Positions 1-8,235 of a stretch of DNA of 64,000 nt are shown here, piece by piece; the first letter of the stretch is position 1; each line of letters starts with the position of its first letter. This DNA comes from CAWCCP01 sp963701245 (GTDB lineage: Bacteria > Patescibacteriota > Saccharimonadia > Saccharimonadales > UBA4665). The notes under the pieces are model-generated. The model did not search any database. It had not been told where the DNA came from and worked only from the letters and a program-made list of their open reading frames with translations. The stretch is from positions 1,302,001 through 1,366,000 of the forward strand of contig OY969576.1 in the NCBI GenBank assembly GCA_963701245.1, read 5' to 3'. The position numbers and the translations under genes are program-made.

Positions 1-32
1 GCGAACGATGGCCCTCCAATGCCGATCCCTAA

Positions 33-58
33 AACTCCTCTGTTTTGAGGAGTTTTTT
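33..58 (+). terminator. Intrinsic terminator
   Basis: An 8-bp stem (AACTCCTC / GAGGAGTT) with a 6-nt loop is followed by a run of T. It would end transcription from a gene left of the window. It sits directly before the -10 element of the first gene, and a near-identical hairpin plus -10 arrangement recurs at 2383-2418. Confidence 0.8.
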
Positions 59-75
59 GTTGATATGATAAGCAC

Positions 76-777
76 ATGTCATTACCGAAAACTACCTTAT
101 TCCTACTTATGTCACTCGACGGCAAGATATCAACAGGCGCTAATGACGAAAGAGATTTTGACAAAGATTTGCCGCGACTTGATCATGTCAAGGAAGGTCT
201 AGCTCAGTACTACAAGCTCGAAGAAGAAACAGATCTATACTCTTTAAATACTGGCAGGTCGATGGCTAAGATCGGCTGGAACGAACCAAAGGATAGCATC
301 GAAAAACTTCCTGTTACTTTCATAATAGTTGATAATCTTCCTCACTTAACAAATCTCGGCATTGAAAATCTCCTGGAGCGAACAAAGAAGCTATATATCA
401 TAACGACTAACGAAGCTCATCCGGCACTACATAACACTTCGCCAGATCTCGAAGTTATAGTTTATGACCAAACGATTGACTTCACAGACTTATTTGAAAA
501 GCTCAAATCCAACGGTGCTGATGCAATGACAATACAGTCGGGCGGTACACTTAATTCCCAGCTAATACGAGAAGGACTAATCAACTACATCTCGCTAGTG
601 ATAGCACCGATCTTAGTTGGTGGCAAAGACGCCCCCACCCTAATTGATGGCCCGTCATTCAAGACATTTGAGCAACTACAACGGGCATGCCCATTAAAAC
701 TGATAGAGGCCAAGCCGCTAGAGAACTCCTATCTACATGTTCGCTACCAAGTCATCACCCAGCCGAAAGATAGTTGA
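76..777 (+). CDS. RibD C-terminal-domain reductase (dihydrofolate reductase-like fold)
   Basis: The 233-residue protein begins with the SLDGKIS strand typical of RibD_C proteins. It carries the GGTLNSQLIREGLI segment (about residues 155-168) and the IAPILVGGKDAPTLIDG segment (about 176-192), which shape the NADPH and substrate pocket of pyrimidine-deaminase-reductase C-terminal domains. No deaminase domain is present, so it is a stand-alone reductase; the substrate cannot be told. A TATGAT hexamer at 64-69 lies 6 nt before the ATG and there is no Shine-Dalgarno, so the message is probably leaderless. A second, more distant member lies at 5310-5921. Confidence 0.85.
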   Translation: MSLPKTTLFLLMSLDGKISTGANDERDFDKDLPRLDHVKEGLAQYYKLEEETDLYSLNTGRSMAKIGWNEPKDSIEKLPVTFIIVDNLPHLTNLGIENLLERTKKLYIITTNEAHPALHNTSPDLEVIVYDQTIDFTDLFEKLKSNGADAMTIQSGGTLNSQLIREGLINYISLVIAPILVGGKDAPTLIDGPSFKTFEQLQRACPLKLIEAKPLENSYLHVRYQVITQPKDS

Positions 778-838
778 TATAGCAATGACGGTGGCCCTCC
801 ATAACCATAAGCGTTTTGAATTATTTTAATAGTAATTA

Positions 839-1531
839 TTAGTTTATTTTTAGACTAAATGGATTGAAGTTAGTTTTGTAGTCATAGTAGTCTTGATGCT
901 CAGCTCGTTTCAGTTTTCCAATTACAGAATATGATATTGGTGTTATGATTACCTCAATCATGACTTTTAAAAACCAGGCTGAAAGTATTGAGCGGACTAA
1001 TAAACCGCTTGGTATGACATTAAAAAGCGCAATCGTATAAAAGCAAGTCGTGTCGGCTGCTTCTCCCACAATTGTAGATCCAATTGTTCGTGTCCATAGG
1101 TATTTCCCCTTTGTCAATAATTTCATTTTTGCCATTACAAAATCATTCAGAAATTGACCAGTAAATAATGCTACCCAAGCGCCTAATACTACTCGAGGGA
1201 CTTGACCTAAAACCGCTGTATAGGCAGAGTTTAAAGTAAATCCTGGTGCGGGCGGTAAATAGATTACCAGTTGCAGAAAAATTGCCATTATTATTGTGGA
1301 TGCTATTAAAATCCAAGTAGCTCGTCTGGCCTGTTTATATCCATACACTTCAGTTAATGTATCCCCGATTATATAGTTTATCGGTATGCAAAGTGAGGCT
1401 GCAGATAGCGTAAATATTGAAAAATGAATTATCTTACCAGAAGTAATGTTCACTACTGCCATCATCGTTAAATCTAAATAGATAATTAAGTCTAAATATT
1501 TAAATGAATGTCTTTTAATTAATTGCTTCAT
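839..1531 (-). CDS. Queuosine precursor transporter, YhhQ/VUT family
   Basis: This 230-residue integral membrane protein has about six hydrophobic segments. It carries the family motifs GDTLTEVYGYKQARR (about residues 56-70) and GEAADT (about 156-161) seen in YhhQ/DUF165 transporters, which import preQ0/preQ1 for tRNA queuosine modification. The ATG is preceded by AAGGAGA at good spacing, so unlike many neighbours it is translated from a leader. It is divergent from the TrmB-like regulator at 1604. No other queuosine gene is visible in the window, which fits a salvage lifestyle. Confidence 0.85.
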   Translation of the reverse strand: MKQLIKRHSFKYLDLIIYLDLTMMAVVNITSGKIIHFSIFTLSAASLCIPINYIIGDTLTEVYGYKQARRATWILIASTIIMAIFLQLVIYLPPAPGFTLNSAYTAVLGQVPRVVLGAWVALFTGQFLNDFVMAKMKLLTKGKYLWTRTIGSTIVGEAADTTCFYTIALFNVIPSGLLVRSILSAWFLKVMIEVIITPISYSVIGKLKRAEHQDYYDYKTNFNPFSLKIN

Positions 1532-1566
1532 GAGTACTTCTCCTTAAAAAGCGATTAAAACAAAAA

Positions 1567-1595
1567 TTGAAGCTTTAACAAACAAATGTTAAAAT
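1567..1595 (+). promoter_or_regulatory. Sigma70-type promoter of the TrmB-like gene
   Basis: TTGAAG (1567-1572), a 17-bp spacer and TAAAAT (1590-1595) form a good promoter. The predicted transcription start falls at about 1602-1604, on the ATG at 1604. The upstream ATG at 1586 lies before the -10 and would not be in the message. Confidence 0.65.
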
Positions 1596-1603
1596 TCTTG
1601 ATT

Positions 1604-2323
1604 ATGGTGAGCCTCAAAGACATAAGTGTACCTGCTCAAGCAAGAGATATTTATAAACTTCTGCTAGATAAAGGAAACTTAAATGCGAATCAAATCGGTC
1701 GAAAATTGGATATTTTTCCCAATGCTGTATACCGTTCAACAGAAACACTAAAAAAACTCGGTTGCATTTCAGAAAGCAAGTCATATCCGGTTGTCTACCA
1801 CGCCACTCCTCCTAATCAATCAGTTGAAAAATTTTTACTTCTTTCACGAGAGGGATTCTTATCTACTTTTTCATACAAAAATATCACTGCTGATGCAAAT
1901 AGTTCACCAAACATATCATTCATAAAAGATCGTGAGACTTTACTTAATAAATATGCCGATTACGCGAAATCAGCTCAAAAACAAATAAATCTAATCATTT
2001 CGGGGCATGAATTACCGCCATTTGTCTATATTGAAAATCTAAAAGCAGTTCGGCGCGGGGTAGTTGTGCGGGCTATTATTCAAAATTATGAGAAATCGAA
2101 TACTCTAGAAATTCAAGATTGGAAGGATAGCGGACTTCAAGTTCGTTATCTACCAACTGTGGATCTGCGTTTAGTAATTATTGATAATAAAATAGTTCAA
2201 ATCATGTCGTACAATAGCAAAGAGAGTTTATCTAGTATGGGAATAGAGTTTAGCTATCGCCCATTGGCACAAGTAATGATTGGGGTTTTTGAAGAAAAAT
2301 GGCAAGAATCGATTATTATTTGA
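1604..2323 (+). CDS. TrmB-like transcriptional regulator
   Basis: The N-terminal 70 residues are a winged helix-turn-helix (ARDIYKLLLDKGNLNANQIGRKL) of the TrmB type. Residues about 100-235 resemble the PLD-like effector domain of TrmB-family regulators (region around LNLIISGHELP and VRAIIQNY). The start at 1604 (MVSLKDIS) is preferred to the in-frame ATG at 1586 because the latter overlaps the promoter spacer. The gene is divergent from the queuosine transporter with about 70 bp between them, so it may control that gene; this is inference. TrmB-type regulators are commoner in archaea but also occur in CPR bacteria. Confidence 0.75.
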   Translation: MVSLKDISVPAQARDIYKLLLDKGNLNANQIGRKLDIFPNAVYRSTETLKKLGCISESKSYPVVYHATPPNQSVEKFLLLSREGFLSTFSYKNITADANSSPNISFIKDRETLLNKYADYAKSAQKQINLIISGHELPPFVYIENLKAVRRGVVVRAIIQNYEKSNTLEIQDWKDSGLQVRYLPTVDLRLVIIDNKIVQIMSYNSKESLSSMGIEFSYRPLAQVMIGVFEEKWQESIII

Positions 2324-2382
2324 CTCCGAATTTCAGTTGAAATAATGTCTACGATGGCCCTCCAGTCAAGTTTATATTAAAG

Positions 2383-2406
2383 CTCCTCTTCATTGAGGAG
2401 TTTTTT
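2383..2406 (+). terminator. Intrinsic terminator
   Basis: CTCCTC / GAGGAG stem with a 6-nt loop and a T-run. The sequence, the T-tract and the following TATGAT at 2413-2418 closely copy the arrangement at 33-69, so the two are duplicated units or convergently alike. Confidence 0.75.
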
Positions 2407-2424
2407 GTTTGATATGATACCTCC

Positions 2425-2535
2425 ATGAATAAACGTTGCTAAAACAAAGGCTATGAGTTCATAAGCCATTTACGTAAAGTCCTAATTTGCACATGTATTC
2501 AAGATGGAATTGAGATTGGTCAAGACGAAGTCTAG
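2425..2535 (+). pseudogene. Decayed small gene with intact leaderless promoter
   Basis: TATGAT at 2413-2418 is followed by 6 nt and ATG at 2425, the spacing seen at other leaderless genes here. The frame hits TAA at codon 6. After that stop it stays open for a further 30 codons (NKGYEFISHLRKV...) to the TAG at 2533. I do not recognise the product. It may be a broken gene or chance; the 2324-2581 gap holds nothing else apart from the terminator and a TGGCCCTCC repeat. Confidence 0.3.
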
Positions 2536-2581
2536 TTGCGATAACATTTACTTTTACCCTCTAATACAAGTGCATTTAAGT

Positions 2582-2971
2582 TTAGACAGCGCCGAGTATT
2601 AAGTCTGGTATGTTAAAGAAGTCAGCATCAAGAGTCAGAAGTTGGTTATCTAATTCGAGAGCTGTTGCAGCTATCCACATATCATTTGTACCTATTGGTT
2701 TACCTTTCTCGCGAAGGCTAAGGTAAACTTGTGAGTATAGTACTGTAGTTTTATCTGTTACTGACTGTACATAAACATTAGGGCTATCGAGAAACATCTG
2801 TAAAAGGTCCTCATTTTCCTTACGTTTACTACCAGCAACAAAACCTGCCCGTAGCTCACCTATTACAATAATCGGCACAATAATATCGTTATCTGACGTA
2901 AACCATTTCCTAAGTCGTTTGTCTCCACGGTTGAAAGCTGAATAGGCACTCGTATCTAGTGTAAATGACAT
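2582..2971 (-). CDS. vapC: PIN-domain ribonuclease toxin (VapC-like)
   Basis: The 129-residue protein is a full-length PIN domain. It has the first acidic residue in MSFTLDTSAYSA (D6), ELRAG at about residue 39-43, NDMWIAA at about 96-102 and a final acidic LDAD at about 113-116. These four acidic positions bind metal in VapC RNases, which cleave tRNA or rRNA. It lies 5 bp downstream of the antitoxin gene on the same strand, the usual order. The target RNA cannot be predicted. Confidence 0.88.
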   Translation of the reverse strand: MSFTLDTSAYSAFNRGDKRLRKWFTSDNDIIVPIIVIGELRAGFVAGSKRKENEDLLQMFLDSPNVYVQSVTDKTTVLYSQVYLSLREKGKPIGTNDMWIAATALELDNQLLTLDADFFNIPDLILGAV

Positions 2972-2976
2972 GCTTT

Positions 2977-3228
2977 TTATTGCCAGAGTTTCTTATCGAC
3001 TTTTGAGATATCCTTTATAGCTTCGTCAAAAGAGTCACCGAGTGTATTTTTGTTATATAAAAAATCAAAGTTTTTATCATTAGATATTTCTGTTGTGCCA
3101 AAAGTTTGCATAGAGAGTAGGTCTACCACCGTTTGGTTAAAGGATTTACCTGACTGCTTAGATCGTTTTCTAATAACCTTGTCAACAGGTTCGGGTATGT
3201 TTCTAATTGTATATTGAATATTACTCAT
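2977..3228 (-). CDS. vapB: Antitoxin with ribbon-helix-helix N-terminus (FitA/VapB-like)
   Basis: The 83-residue protein starts with IQYTIRNIPEPVDKVIRKRSKQSG, a short strand plus two helices typical of Arc/FitA ribbon-helix-helix DNA binding. Its acidic C-terminus (DEAIKDISKVDKKLW) would thread into the PIN toxin. It is immediately upstream of the vapC-like gene. The promoter is leaderless (TACAAT ends 6 nt before the ATG) and a 10-bp palindrome overlaps the start codon, consistent with autorepression by the toxin-antitoxin complex. Confidence 0.82.
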   Translation of the reverse strand: MSNIQYTIRNIPEPVDKVIRKRSKQSGKSFNQTVVDLLSMQTFGTTEISNDKNFDFLYNKNTLGDSFDEAIKDISKVDKKLWQ

Positions 3229-3263
3229 GTATACATTGTATGTTATGTATGCATTAATGTCAA
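3227..3263 (-). promoter_or_regulatory. Promoter and candidate operator of the vapBC-like pair
   Basis: On the minus strand TTGACA (3263-3258), exactly 17 bp, and TACAAT (3240-3235) are followed by 6 nt and the ATG at 3228. The palindrome ATGTATACAT (3227-3236) spans the start codon and the edge of the -10, and related ATACAT half-sites recur in the spacer. This is a near-perfect sigma70 promoter with an autoregulatory operator. Confidence 0.75.
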
Positions 3264-3278
3264 GTATTCATGGCTGGC

Positions 3279-4739
3279 TGTTAGCCCAAATTTAAAATCG
3301 GAGTACCTTCTTGAGGTAGTTATCGAGAACACAAAATCAAAATCGGAGTGGAGTTAAGACAAATTTAAAATTGGAGTTGGTATCTGTATCCTTAGCTTGT
3401 AATAAGGAGGGGATATGAGCCAGGTTCACAAGACATTTAGCGACGATGAGGTAAAACAATTACTAAAGTGGTATGAGGACGGCATAAAGACAAAAGCTGA
3501 GGTTCAGCAGTCACTGGGGATTAAAGACAGTCAGTTTTACCTGCTGCTGGCTAGATTCAGAGACAAGCCAAAAAAGTTTAGTGTAGCCTACCATAGGATA
3601 CGGGCAACCCGTAGCCTACCGTCAGTAGTAGTCAAACAGATTCGTAAGGAACTAGAGATCGAACACGGCCTCATTAAAAGTTCAGCTAATCCGGTAATGT
3701 TCTTTAACTACGCATATATCCGAGATAACGTAGAAGCCAGTACCGGACATAAACTATCAGCCCAAACGGTCGTTAACTATGCCAAGAGATGGAACTACTA
3801 CATTGAGAAGCCTAAACGTAAGGCTCACACCAGAGAAGTTCTAACTGATTCGGTTGGCATGCTGCTTCAGCATGATGCCTCTTCCCATCAATGGTCGCCG
3901 TATGTCTTCCGTGGTGACGGCAAACCCCAGAAATGGTCACTCATTACAACCATTGACGATCATAGCCGCAAACTGCTTTATGCCGAGATGTTTGAGCGTG
4001 AATCAGCTTGGGCGCACATCCTAGCTCTGGAGTCGGTAGTCTTAAGTTACGGTATTGGTATCCAGTACTACTCAGATAACCACGCTATCTTCAGATATGT
4101 AGTTAACAGGGACAAAGGTCCAAGTGCTGCTAACTACCAGCATATACTTGGCACTGACGACATAGCCCCACAGTGGAAACAATCGGTTGAAGCAGCCGGC
4201 ATGAAAGTAACCTATGCCTTGAGCCCGGAAGCTAAAGGTAAAATTGAAAGACCCTACCACTGGCTGCAAGACAGGATTGTCAGAAGAGCAGCCAGGGATC
4301 ATGTTAAAACCATTGATGGTATCCGTTTAATCCTGTCTCAGGAGGTAGACCGCTACAACAACCGGCAAGTTCATTCAACAACTGGCGAGATACCGGCTAA
4401 GCGATTTGAGAGAGCCATCCAGGAAGACAGAAGCTGTTTTAGGCCGCTTGATGTTATTCAAGCTAGACCACCGGTTACCTCAACCAAGGATATCTTTTGC
4501 TTAAGGTCAGAACGTAAAGTCAACGGCTATGGCAAAATCTCTTTTGACGGACTTAGCTTAAGCGTCCCCGGGCATCTGCCTGATGGCACGGCTGTTAGCC
4601 TGCATATTATTCCAGATACTCAGTTTACAGAGATCCGTTTCCTTAGACAGAACCAAGTACTTGGCTACCAGCAGATACCAACACCAAAATCACTCCGGTT
4701 TTAATTTTGGGATGCTACGTTTTTAAATTTGGGTTAACA
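3279..4739 (+). mobile_element. ISNCY (IS1202-group)-like insertion sequence, 1461 bp
   Basis: The ends are TGTTAGCCCAAATTTAAAA (left) and the inverse of TGTTAACCCAAATTTAAAA (right), an 18/19 match with TG...CA tips. Inside the left end, variants of CAAATTTAAAATCGGAGT occur three times (near 3288, 3335 and 3360). Inside the right end two variants occur in inverse orientation (near 4704 and 4726). Such multiple subterminal repeats are probable transposase-binding sites. I could not find a target duplication, short or long. The single coding gene runs 3415-4704. Confidence 0.75.
3415..4704 (+). CDS. DDE transposase, ISNCY/IS1202-like
   Basis: The 429-residue protein has an N-terminal helix-turn-helix region. 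The rve integrase core follows: QHDASSHQW (first D, about residue 153), YYSDNHAIF (second D, about 222) and SPEAKGKIERPYHWLQDR (E, about 279). The YSDxHxIF and KGKxERxxxxLQDR signatures are those I associate with ISNCY transposases of the IS1202 group; IS481 is the alternative. AAGGAGG lies just before the ATG. The reading frame is intact and the termini are present, so the copy may be functional. Confidence 0.8.
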   Translation: MSQVHKTFSDDEVKQLLKWYEDGIKTKAEVQQSLGIKDSQFYLLLARFRDKPKKFSVAYHRIRATRSLPSVVVKQIRKELEIEHGLIKSSANPVMFFNYAYIRDNVEASTGHKLSAQTVVNYAKRWNYYIEKPKRKAHTREVLTDSVGMLLQHDASSHQWSPYVFRGDGKPQKWSLITTIDDHSRKLLYAEMFERESAWAHILALESVVLSYGIGIQYYSDNHAIFRYVVNRDKGPSAANYQHILGTDDIAPQWKQSVEAAGMKVTYALSPEAKGKIERPYHWLQDRIVRRAARDHVKTIDGIRLILSQEVDRYNNRQVHSTTGEIPAKRFERAIQEDRSCFRPLDVIQARPPVTSTKDIFCLRSERKVNGYGKISFDGLSLSVPGHLPDGTAVSLHIIPDTQFTEIRFLRQNQVLGYQQIPTPKSLRF

Positions 4740-4907
4740 TGTACTTGTCTGCCCTTACTTGCATGCCGGACTAAGTTTTCCATTGTAGGCAAGGAATTTA
4801 ACGAGTACTAGGTTTTACTACTATCTTAGTTTCGTGCATGGTGGCCCTGCCAAATATAAGCAATATAAAAGTCCTGATAACTACGTCCTTTTGTTACTAT
4901 TAAGCGT

Positions 4908-5240
4908 ATGAATACTATTGCCCTTGGCATAGCCTTTATTTTTGAGTTGATTGCGTTCGCTGCCTTCTCGTGCCTCGGACTATTACTAAAGCTAAACCCC
5001 TTCGTACATATCCTAAGCATTGCGGTGCTATTTATACTACTAGTGGCATTTTGGAGCTTGTTTATGGCACCTCGTGCTACTCTTAAATTCCATGCTCGGA
5101 TCTACTACTTGTGCAAACTAATAATTTACATCTTGGCTGCTCTAGTAATCTGGCAAAAGACAAGTCCCGTTTTCGGTGTTTTATTTATCGGGCTTGCAAT
5201 TGTTGATGAAGCGCTCCTTTATAAACATAACTTATCCTGA
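4908..5240 (+). CDS. YrdB-like membrane protein (DUF2568)
   Basis: The 110-residue protein has four hydrophobic segments. It keeps the YrdB pattern: FELIAFAAFSCLG near the N-terminus, a WSLFMAPRA junction at about residues 49-57, and a C-terminal helix ending in NAALL-like DEALLYK. The function of the family is unknown. An extended -10 (TGTTACTAT, ending 4900) lies 7 nt before the ATG with no Shine-Dalgarno, so it is probably leaderless. It stands alone between an insertion sequence and a reductase gene. Confidence 0.7.
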   Translation: MNTIALGIAFIFELIAFAAFSCLGLLLKLNPFVHILSIAVLFILLVAFWSLFMAPRATLKFHARIYYLCKLIIYILAALVIWQKTSPVFGVLFIGLAIVDEALLYKHNLS

Positions 5241-5309
5241 AGCCAGTCGAAATGCCGTAGACGATTGGACTCCATTTCTTGAAGCTTTTGTTGATCTATA
5301 ATAAATATC

Positions 5310-5921
5310 ATGAGTAAAGTTATTTGCGATATGGCAATGTCGATTGATGGATTTGTTGCCGGAGCCCATGAATCCGAGCAGAAACCATTTGGTGATATTT
5401 CGGCAGAGTTATTGCATAAATGGATGTTTGACGAATCAGAAAAGCATAAAACAGAAATTGCCCATCTGAACTCGGTTGCGGGAGCATACCTAATGGGCTG
5501 GAACATGTTTGCGCCTCCGGATTTAGAGGAAGACAGAGAATGGAAAGGTTGGTGGGGGAACAATCCACCGTTTCATGCACAGGTTTTCGTACTTACTCAT
5601 AGGGCTCGTAAATCCGTAAAAATGGAGAGCGGAACAACTTTTATTTTTGCGAACGATGGAATAGAGCCCGCATTAAAACAAGACCGACAAGCGGCTGGCG
5701 ATAAACCAGTCGCAATTGCTGGTGGCGCTAATGTAGTAAATCAATATTTGCAGGCTGGTCTTATCGATGAATTGTGGTTGCATATAGTACCGGCCACGAT
5801 TGGTAAAGGTCCGAGGTTGTTCGATAAAGTAGCCAACCTTCACATGGAGCCAGTAGAGTGGGGAGGCTCTAAGCTGGTGACCCATATCAAATATCGGGCC
5901 CTTGCCCCGAAAGCTAGCTAG
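5310..5921 (+). CDS. Dihydrofolate reductase-family protein (RibD_C)
   Basis: The 203-residue protein begins KVICDMAMSIDGFVAG, the typical first strand of the RibD_C/YyaP-like subfamily. GGANVVNQYLQAGLIDELWLHIVPATIGKGPRLF (about residues 137-170) contains the NADPH-binding loop and the P-x-x-x-G-x-G-x-x-L-F signature. Proteins of this group are widespread small reductases of unassigned substrate. It is 42% or so identical in layout rather than sequence to the gene at 76-777, so the two are distant paralogues. TATAAT (5297-5302) lies 7 nt before the ATG. Confidence 0.85.
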   Translation: MSKVICDMAMSIDGFVAGAHESEQKPFGDISAELLHKWMFDESEKHKTEIAHLNSVAGAYLMGWNMFAPPDLEEDREWKGWWGNNPPFHAQVFVLTHRARKSVKMESGTTFIFANDGIEPALKQDRQAAGDKPVAIAGGANVVNQYLQAGLIDELWLHIVPATIGKGPRLFDKVANLHMEPVEWGGSKLVTHIKYRALAPKAS

Positions 5922-6031
5922 TGCGTGAGCTGCTTTATGGCTTCTGAATTCATTTTTACCAATACGTTTATTTTTGCCGTCTAGGTGCTGTTAAATCACC
6001 TTAACTTTTCAGGTTTTGTTATATTAAAGTC

Positions 6032-6580
6032 ATGATTAAGTACGCTGCCATGTTAAGAGGCATTGGACCCGGAAACCCAAATATGACTGGGGAAAAATTC
6101 AGGAACTTTTTTGAAGAACTCGGTTTTACTGGCATCAAGGTCGTTTTGAGTAGTGGAAACATTATATTTGAAAGCCCAAGCAGCAGCAAAAAAGCACTGG
6201 TTGAACGTATAGAAAAAGCCCTTCCTATGAAGCTTGGATTTAGTAGAAACGTCACCTTGAGAAGCCAATCAGAGCTTCAAAACCTAATCGATCTAGATCC
6301 TTTTAAGGACATCGAACAAACACACAACAAAGGTACCTATCTTTTAATTACATTCTTTAGGCAACCGCTACATATACCATTCAAGCTGCCCTACACTCCA
6401 GATAATAAGCCCTATATGCTTTTAGGTAGCTTAGATGACGTAGTATACGGATCAATTGATTTATCTGGCGGTAAAACACCAGACTATATGACGTGGCTGG
6501 AAAAACAATTCGGCAAAGATATTACGAGCCGTACGCCTAAGACTATTCGTCTCATTTTATCGAGGATGGATAAAGACTAG
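6032..6580 (+). CDS. DUF1697-family protein
   Basis: The 182-residue protein matches the DUF1697 pattern: an N-terminal AAMLRGIGPGN segment, LEELGFxxIKxVLSSGNIIFES at about residues 27-50, a central VTLRSQSEL, and a C-terminal TSRTPKTIRLI (about 167-177). In this family the C-terminal TxRNWxTxxKL segment is usual; here it is diverged. The biochemical role is unknown. The -10 TATATT (6020-6025, preceded by TGT) ends 6 nt before the ATG. Confidence 0.8.
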   Translation: MIKYAAMLRGIGPGNPNMTGEKFRNFFEELGFTGIKVVLSSGNIIFESPSSSKKALVERIEKALPMKLGFSRNVTLRSQSELQNLIDLDPFKDIEQTHNKGTYLLITFFRQPLHIPFKLPYTPDNKPYMLLGSLDDVVYGSIDLSGGKTPDYMTWLEKQFGKDITSRTPKTIRLILSRMDKD

Positions 6581-6733
6581 CCTGGGAACGTTCATAATCG
6601 ATTTTGATTATTTCTACGTATTTATGATGGTTAGCACATAATTGAAAGTAATATGTGCCTAAAAACATATACACCAATTGATTATCACCTCAGAGCAAAT
6701 AGTGAACGATAAATTCGGTGTTTGATATATTCG

Positions 6734-8047
6734 CTACATCGGAGATTCTGGTTCGCGGTAATTAACAACTCTTCTGCCGAAGGCGTTCAGTAATGAAGAG
6801 GTCGCTCTCGTTGAAGCATCTCCGCGAGGTCTATCGGCTGTTCTGTTGGCGTCCCTTGCAAGTCTAATACCAGTCCGTAGAGCCACATCCATAACCTGAG
6901 CCCAAGCTACCGTTTGATCAGCCTGCGGATCGGCTGGCTCACCCATGCCGCGTTCAAAACCTTGAGTTGCTATGGCTAGCACACGCCCTTCAAAAACATT
7001 TTTATTAACAACAATCTCTAGATTGCTTCCACTGTTTCTACCAGCTGCTGTCAGTTCATCATCGCCGGGTTCTGAGAATTGCAAATTATTAATTAAATCT
7101 CCCGGACTAGCAGACGTTGATTCCAGTGTACCAGCTTCAGGCGACGCAAACGTTACATTTACATGATCTAAGCCCGCAGCATCAATATGAGTTTGTAGGA
7201 AATCTGCATGAAAAGTCACAGCCCCGAGATTTATACCTTGATCAAGTGGTATATCAAGGCTTACAGGGCCAGGATGGGTGAGTACTTCGGCAAGAGGTAC
7301 ATCGGAACCCGTGTAAGATTCTGCACTTTGTCCTCCTGAATCATCCTGCTCTCCGTCTGCATCTTCGCCGCCGTCCTCACCCGGTGGACTATCATTACCA
7401 CCATTTGCCTCACCCGCACCACTATTTCCGCTACTTGGATCCGGACTCTCATTGTCTTCCTCGTCATTTTCGTTACCGGCTCTTTCGTTATCGTCTTCAC
7501 GATTAGCATTCTCATTGTCTTCACCAGCCCCATTTGTTGCATCGTTCTCATGACCTTGGTCACCAGGGTCAGCTCCACCGCCTGAGTCGGTCGTATCATC
7601 ACCGCGATCAGGTTCGGAATGAGGCGTTGCATGCGTTTCGTCTGGTTCGTGTTCGTTATCATTCCTGATCTGCTCGTCATTATCATCCTCTGCCGATTCA
7701 GCAGGTGTGGTTACTGGTGTTCCGCTGTTGGGCACTTTCGGTTCTGGCGGCCTCGCTTCTGTTGTAGTTTCATGATTGATGGCTGTACTGCCAACTTGAC
7801 CGGCAGCTGTTTTATGGCCAGGTAGAGATACTGTTTCAGCCGGCGCATCATCCTCGTTGGCATCATCTGGCTCTCTATCAGCTGAAGGATGACCATCGGC
7901 AGTGCCGGTATGAACGGCCTCCACTTCATTAACCGTTGGTGGCGGTGGAACAATCGGTTGATCATCAGGTGCAGATGCGATATCCGTTGGCTCGTGTTGA
8001 GCGGTCTGATGATCGTCAATATCGCTGTCTGGATTAACTTCAGTCAT
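6734..8047 (-). CDS. Acidic, disordered repeat-rich protein of unknown function
   Basis: The 437-residue protein is unrecognised. Residues about 1-245 are low-complexity, dominated by D, E, N, G, S, P and T with almost no hydrophobic residues, so probably disordered and strongly negative. Residues about 250-437 look folded (VPLAEVLTHPGPVSLDIPLDQG, LEIVVNKNVFEGRVLAIATQGFERG) and end in a basic RRVVNYREPESPM tail. There is no signal peptide or membrane segment. G+C is higher than in the neighbours. No Shine-Dalgarno or clear -10 precedes the ATG. It lies beside the insertion-sequence cluster, so recent acquisition is possible. Confidence 0.55.
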   Translation of the reverse strand: MTEVNPDSDIDDHQTAQHEPTDIASAPDDQPIVPPPPTVNEVEAVHTGTADGHPSADREPDDANEDDAPAETVSLPGHKTAAGQVGSTAINHETTTEARPPEPKVPNSGTPVTTPAESAEDDNDEQIRNDNEHEPDETHATPHSEPDRGDDTTDSGGGADPGDQGHENDATNGAGEDNENANREDDNERAGNENDEEDNESPDPSSGNSGAGEANGGNDSPPGEDGGEDADGEQDDSGGQSAESYTGSDVPLAEVLTHPGPVSLDIPLDQGINLGAVTFHADFLQTHIDAAGLDHVNVTFASPEAGTLESTSASPGDLINNLQFSEPGDDELTAAGRNSGSNLEIVVNKNVFEGRVLAIATQGFERGMGEPADPQADQTVAWAQVMDVALRTGIRLARDANRTADRPRGDASTRATSSLLNAFGRRVVNYREPESPM

Positions 8048-8235
8048 TACGACATTTCCGACTCATACGACATGTTATTTTGCAATTTCACAAATGCGTC
8101 CATAAAAAGTAGTTTAAACGCGCTTATTGACAACGAGAATAAGACTATAGCTTATAAATTCTTTATTCTCATTGTGGTAATAATATATTATAAACTAATT
8201 ATTTGTCTTGTCAATATCATACTCCGTAACTGCTC

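Noticed and set aside
1586..1603. ATG at 1586 as start of the TrmB-like gene
   Set aside because: It lies between the -35 and -10 elements of a good promoter, so it would not be transcribed.
7261..7686. Open frames inside the acidic protein gene (both strands)
   Set aside because: They are compositional shadows of the D/E/N-rich coding sequence, without start signals.
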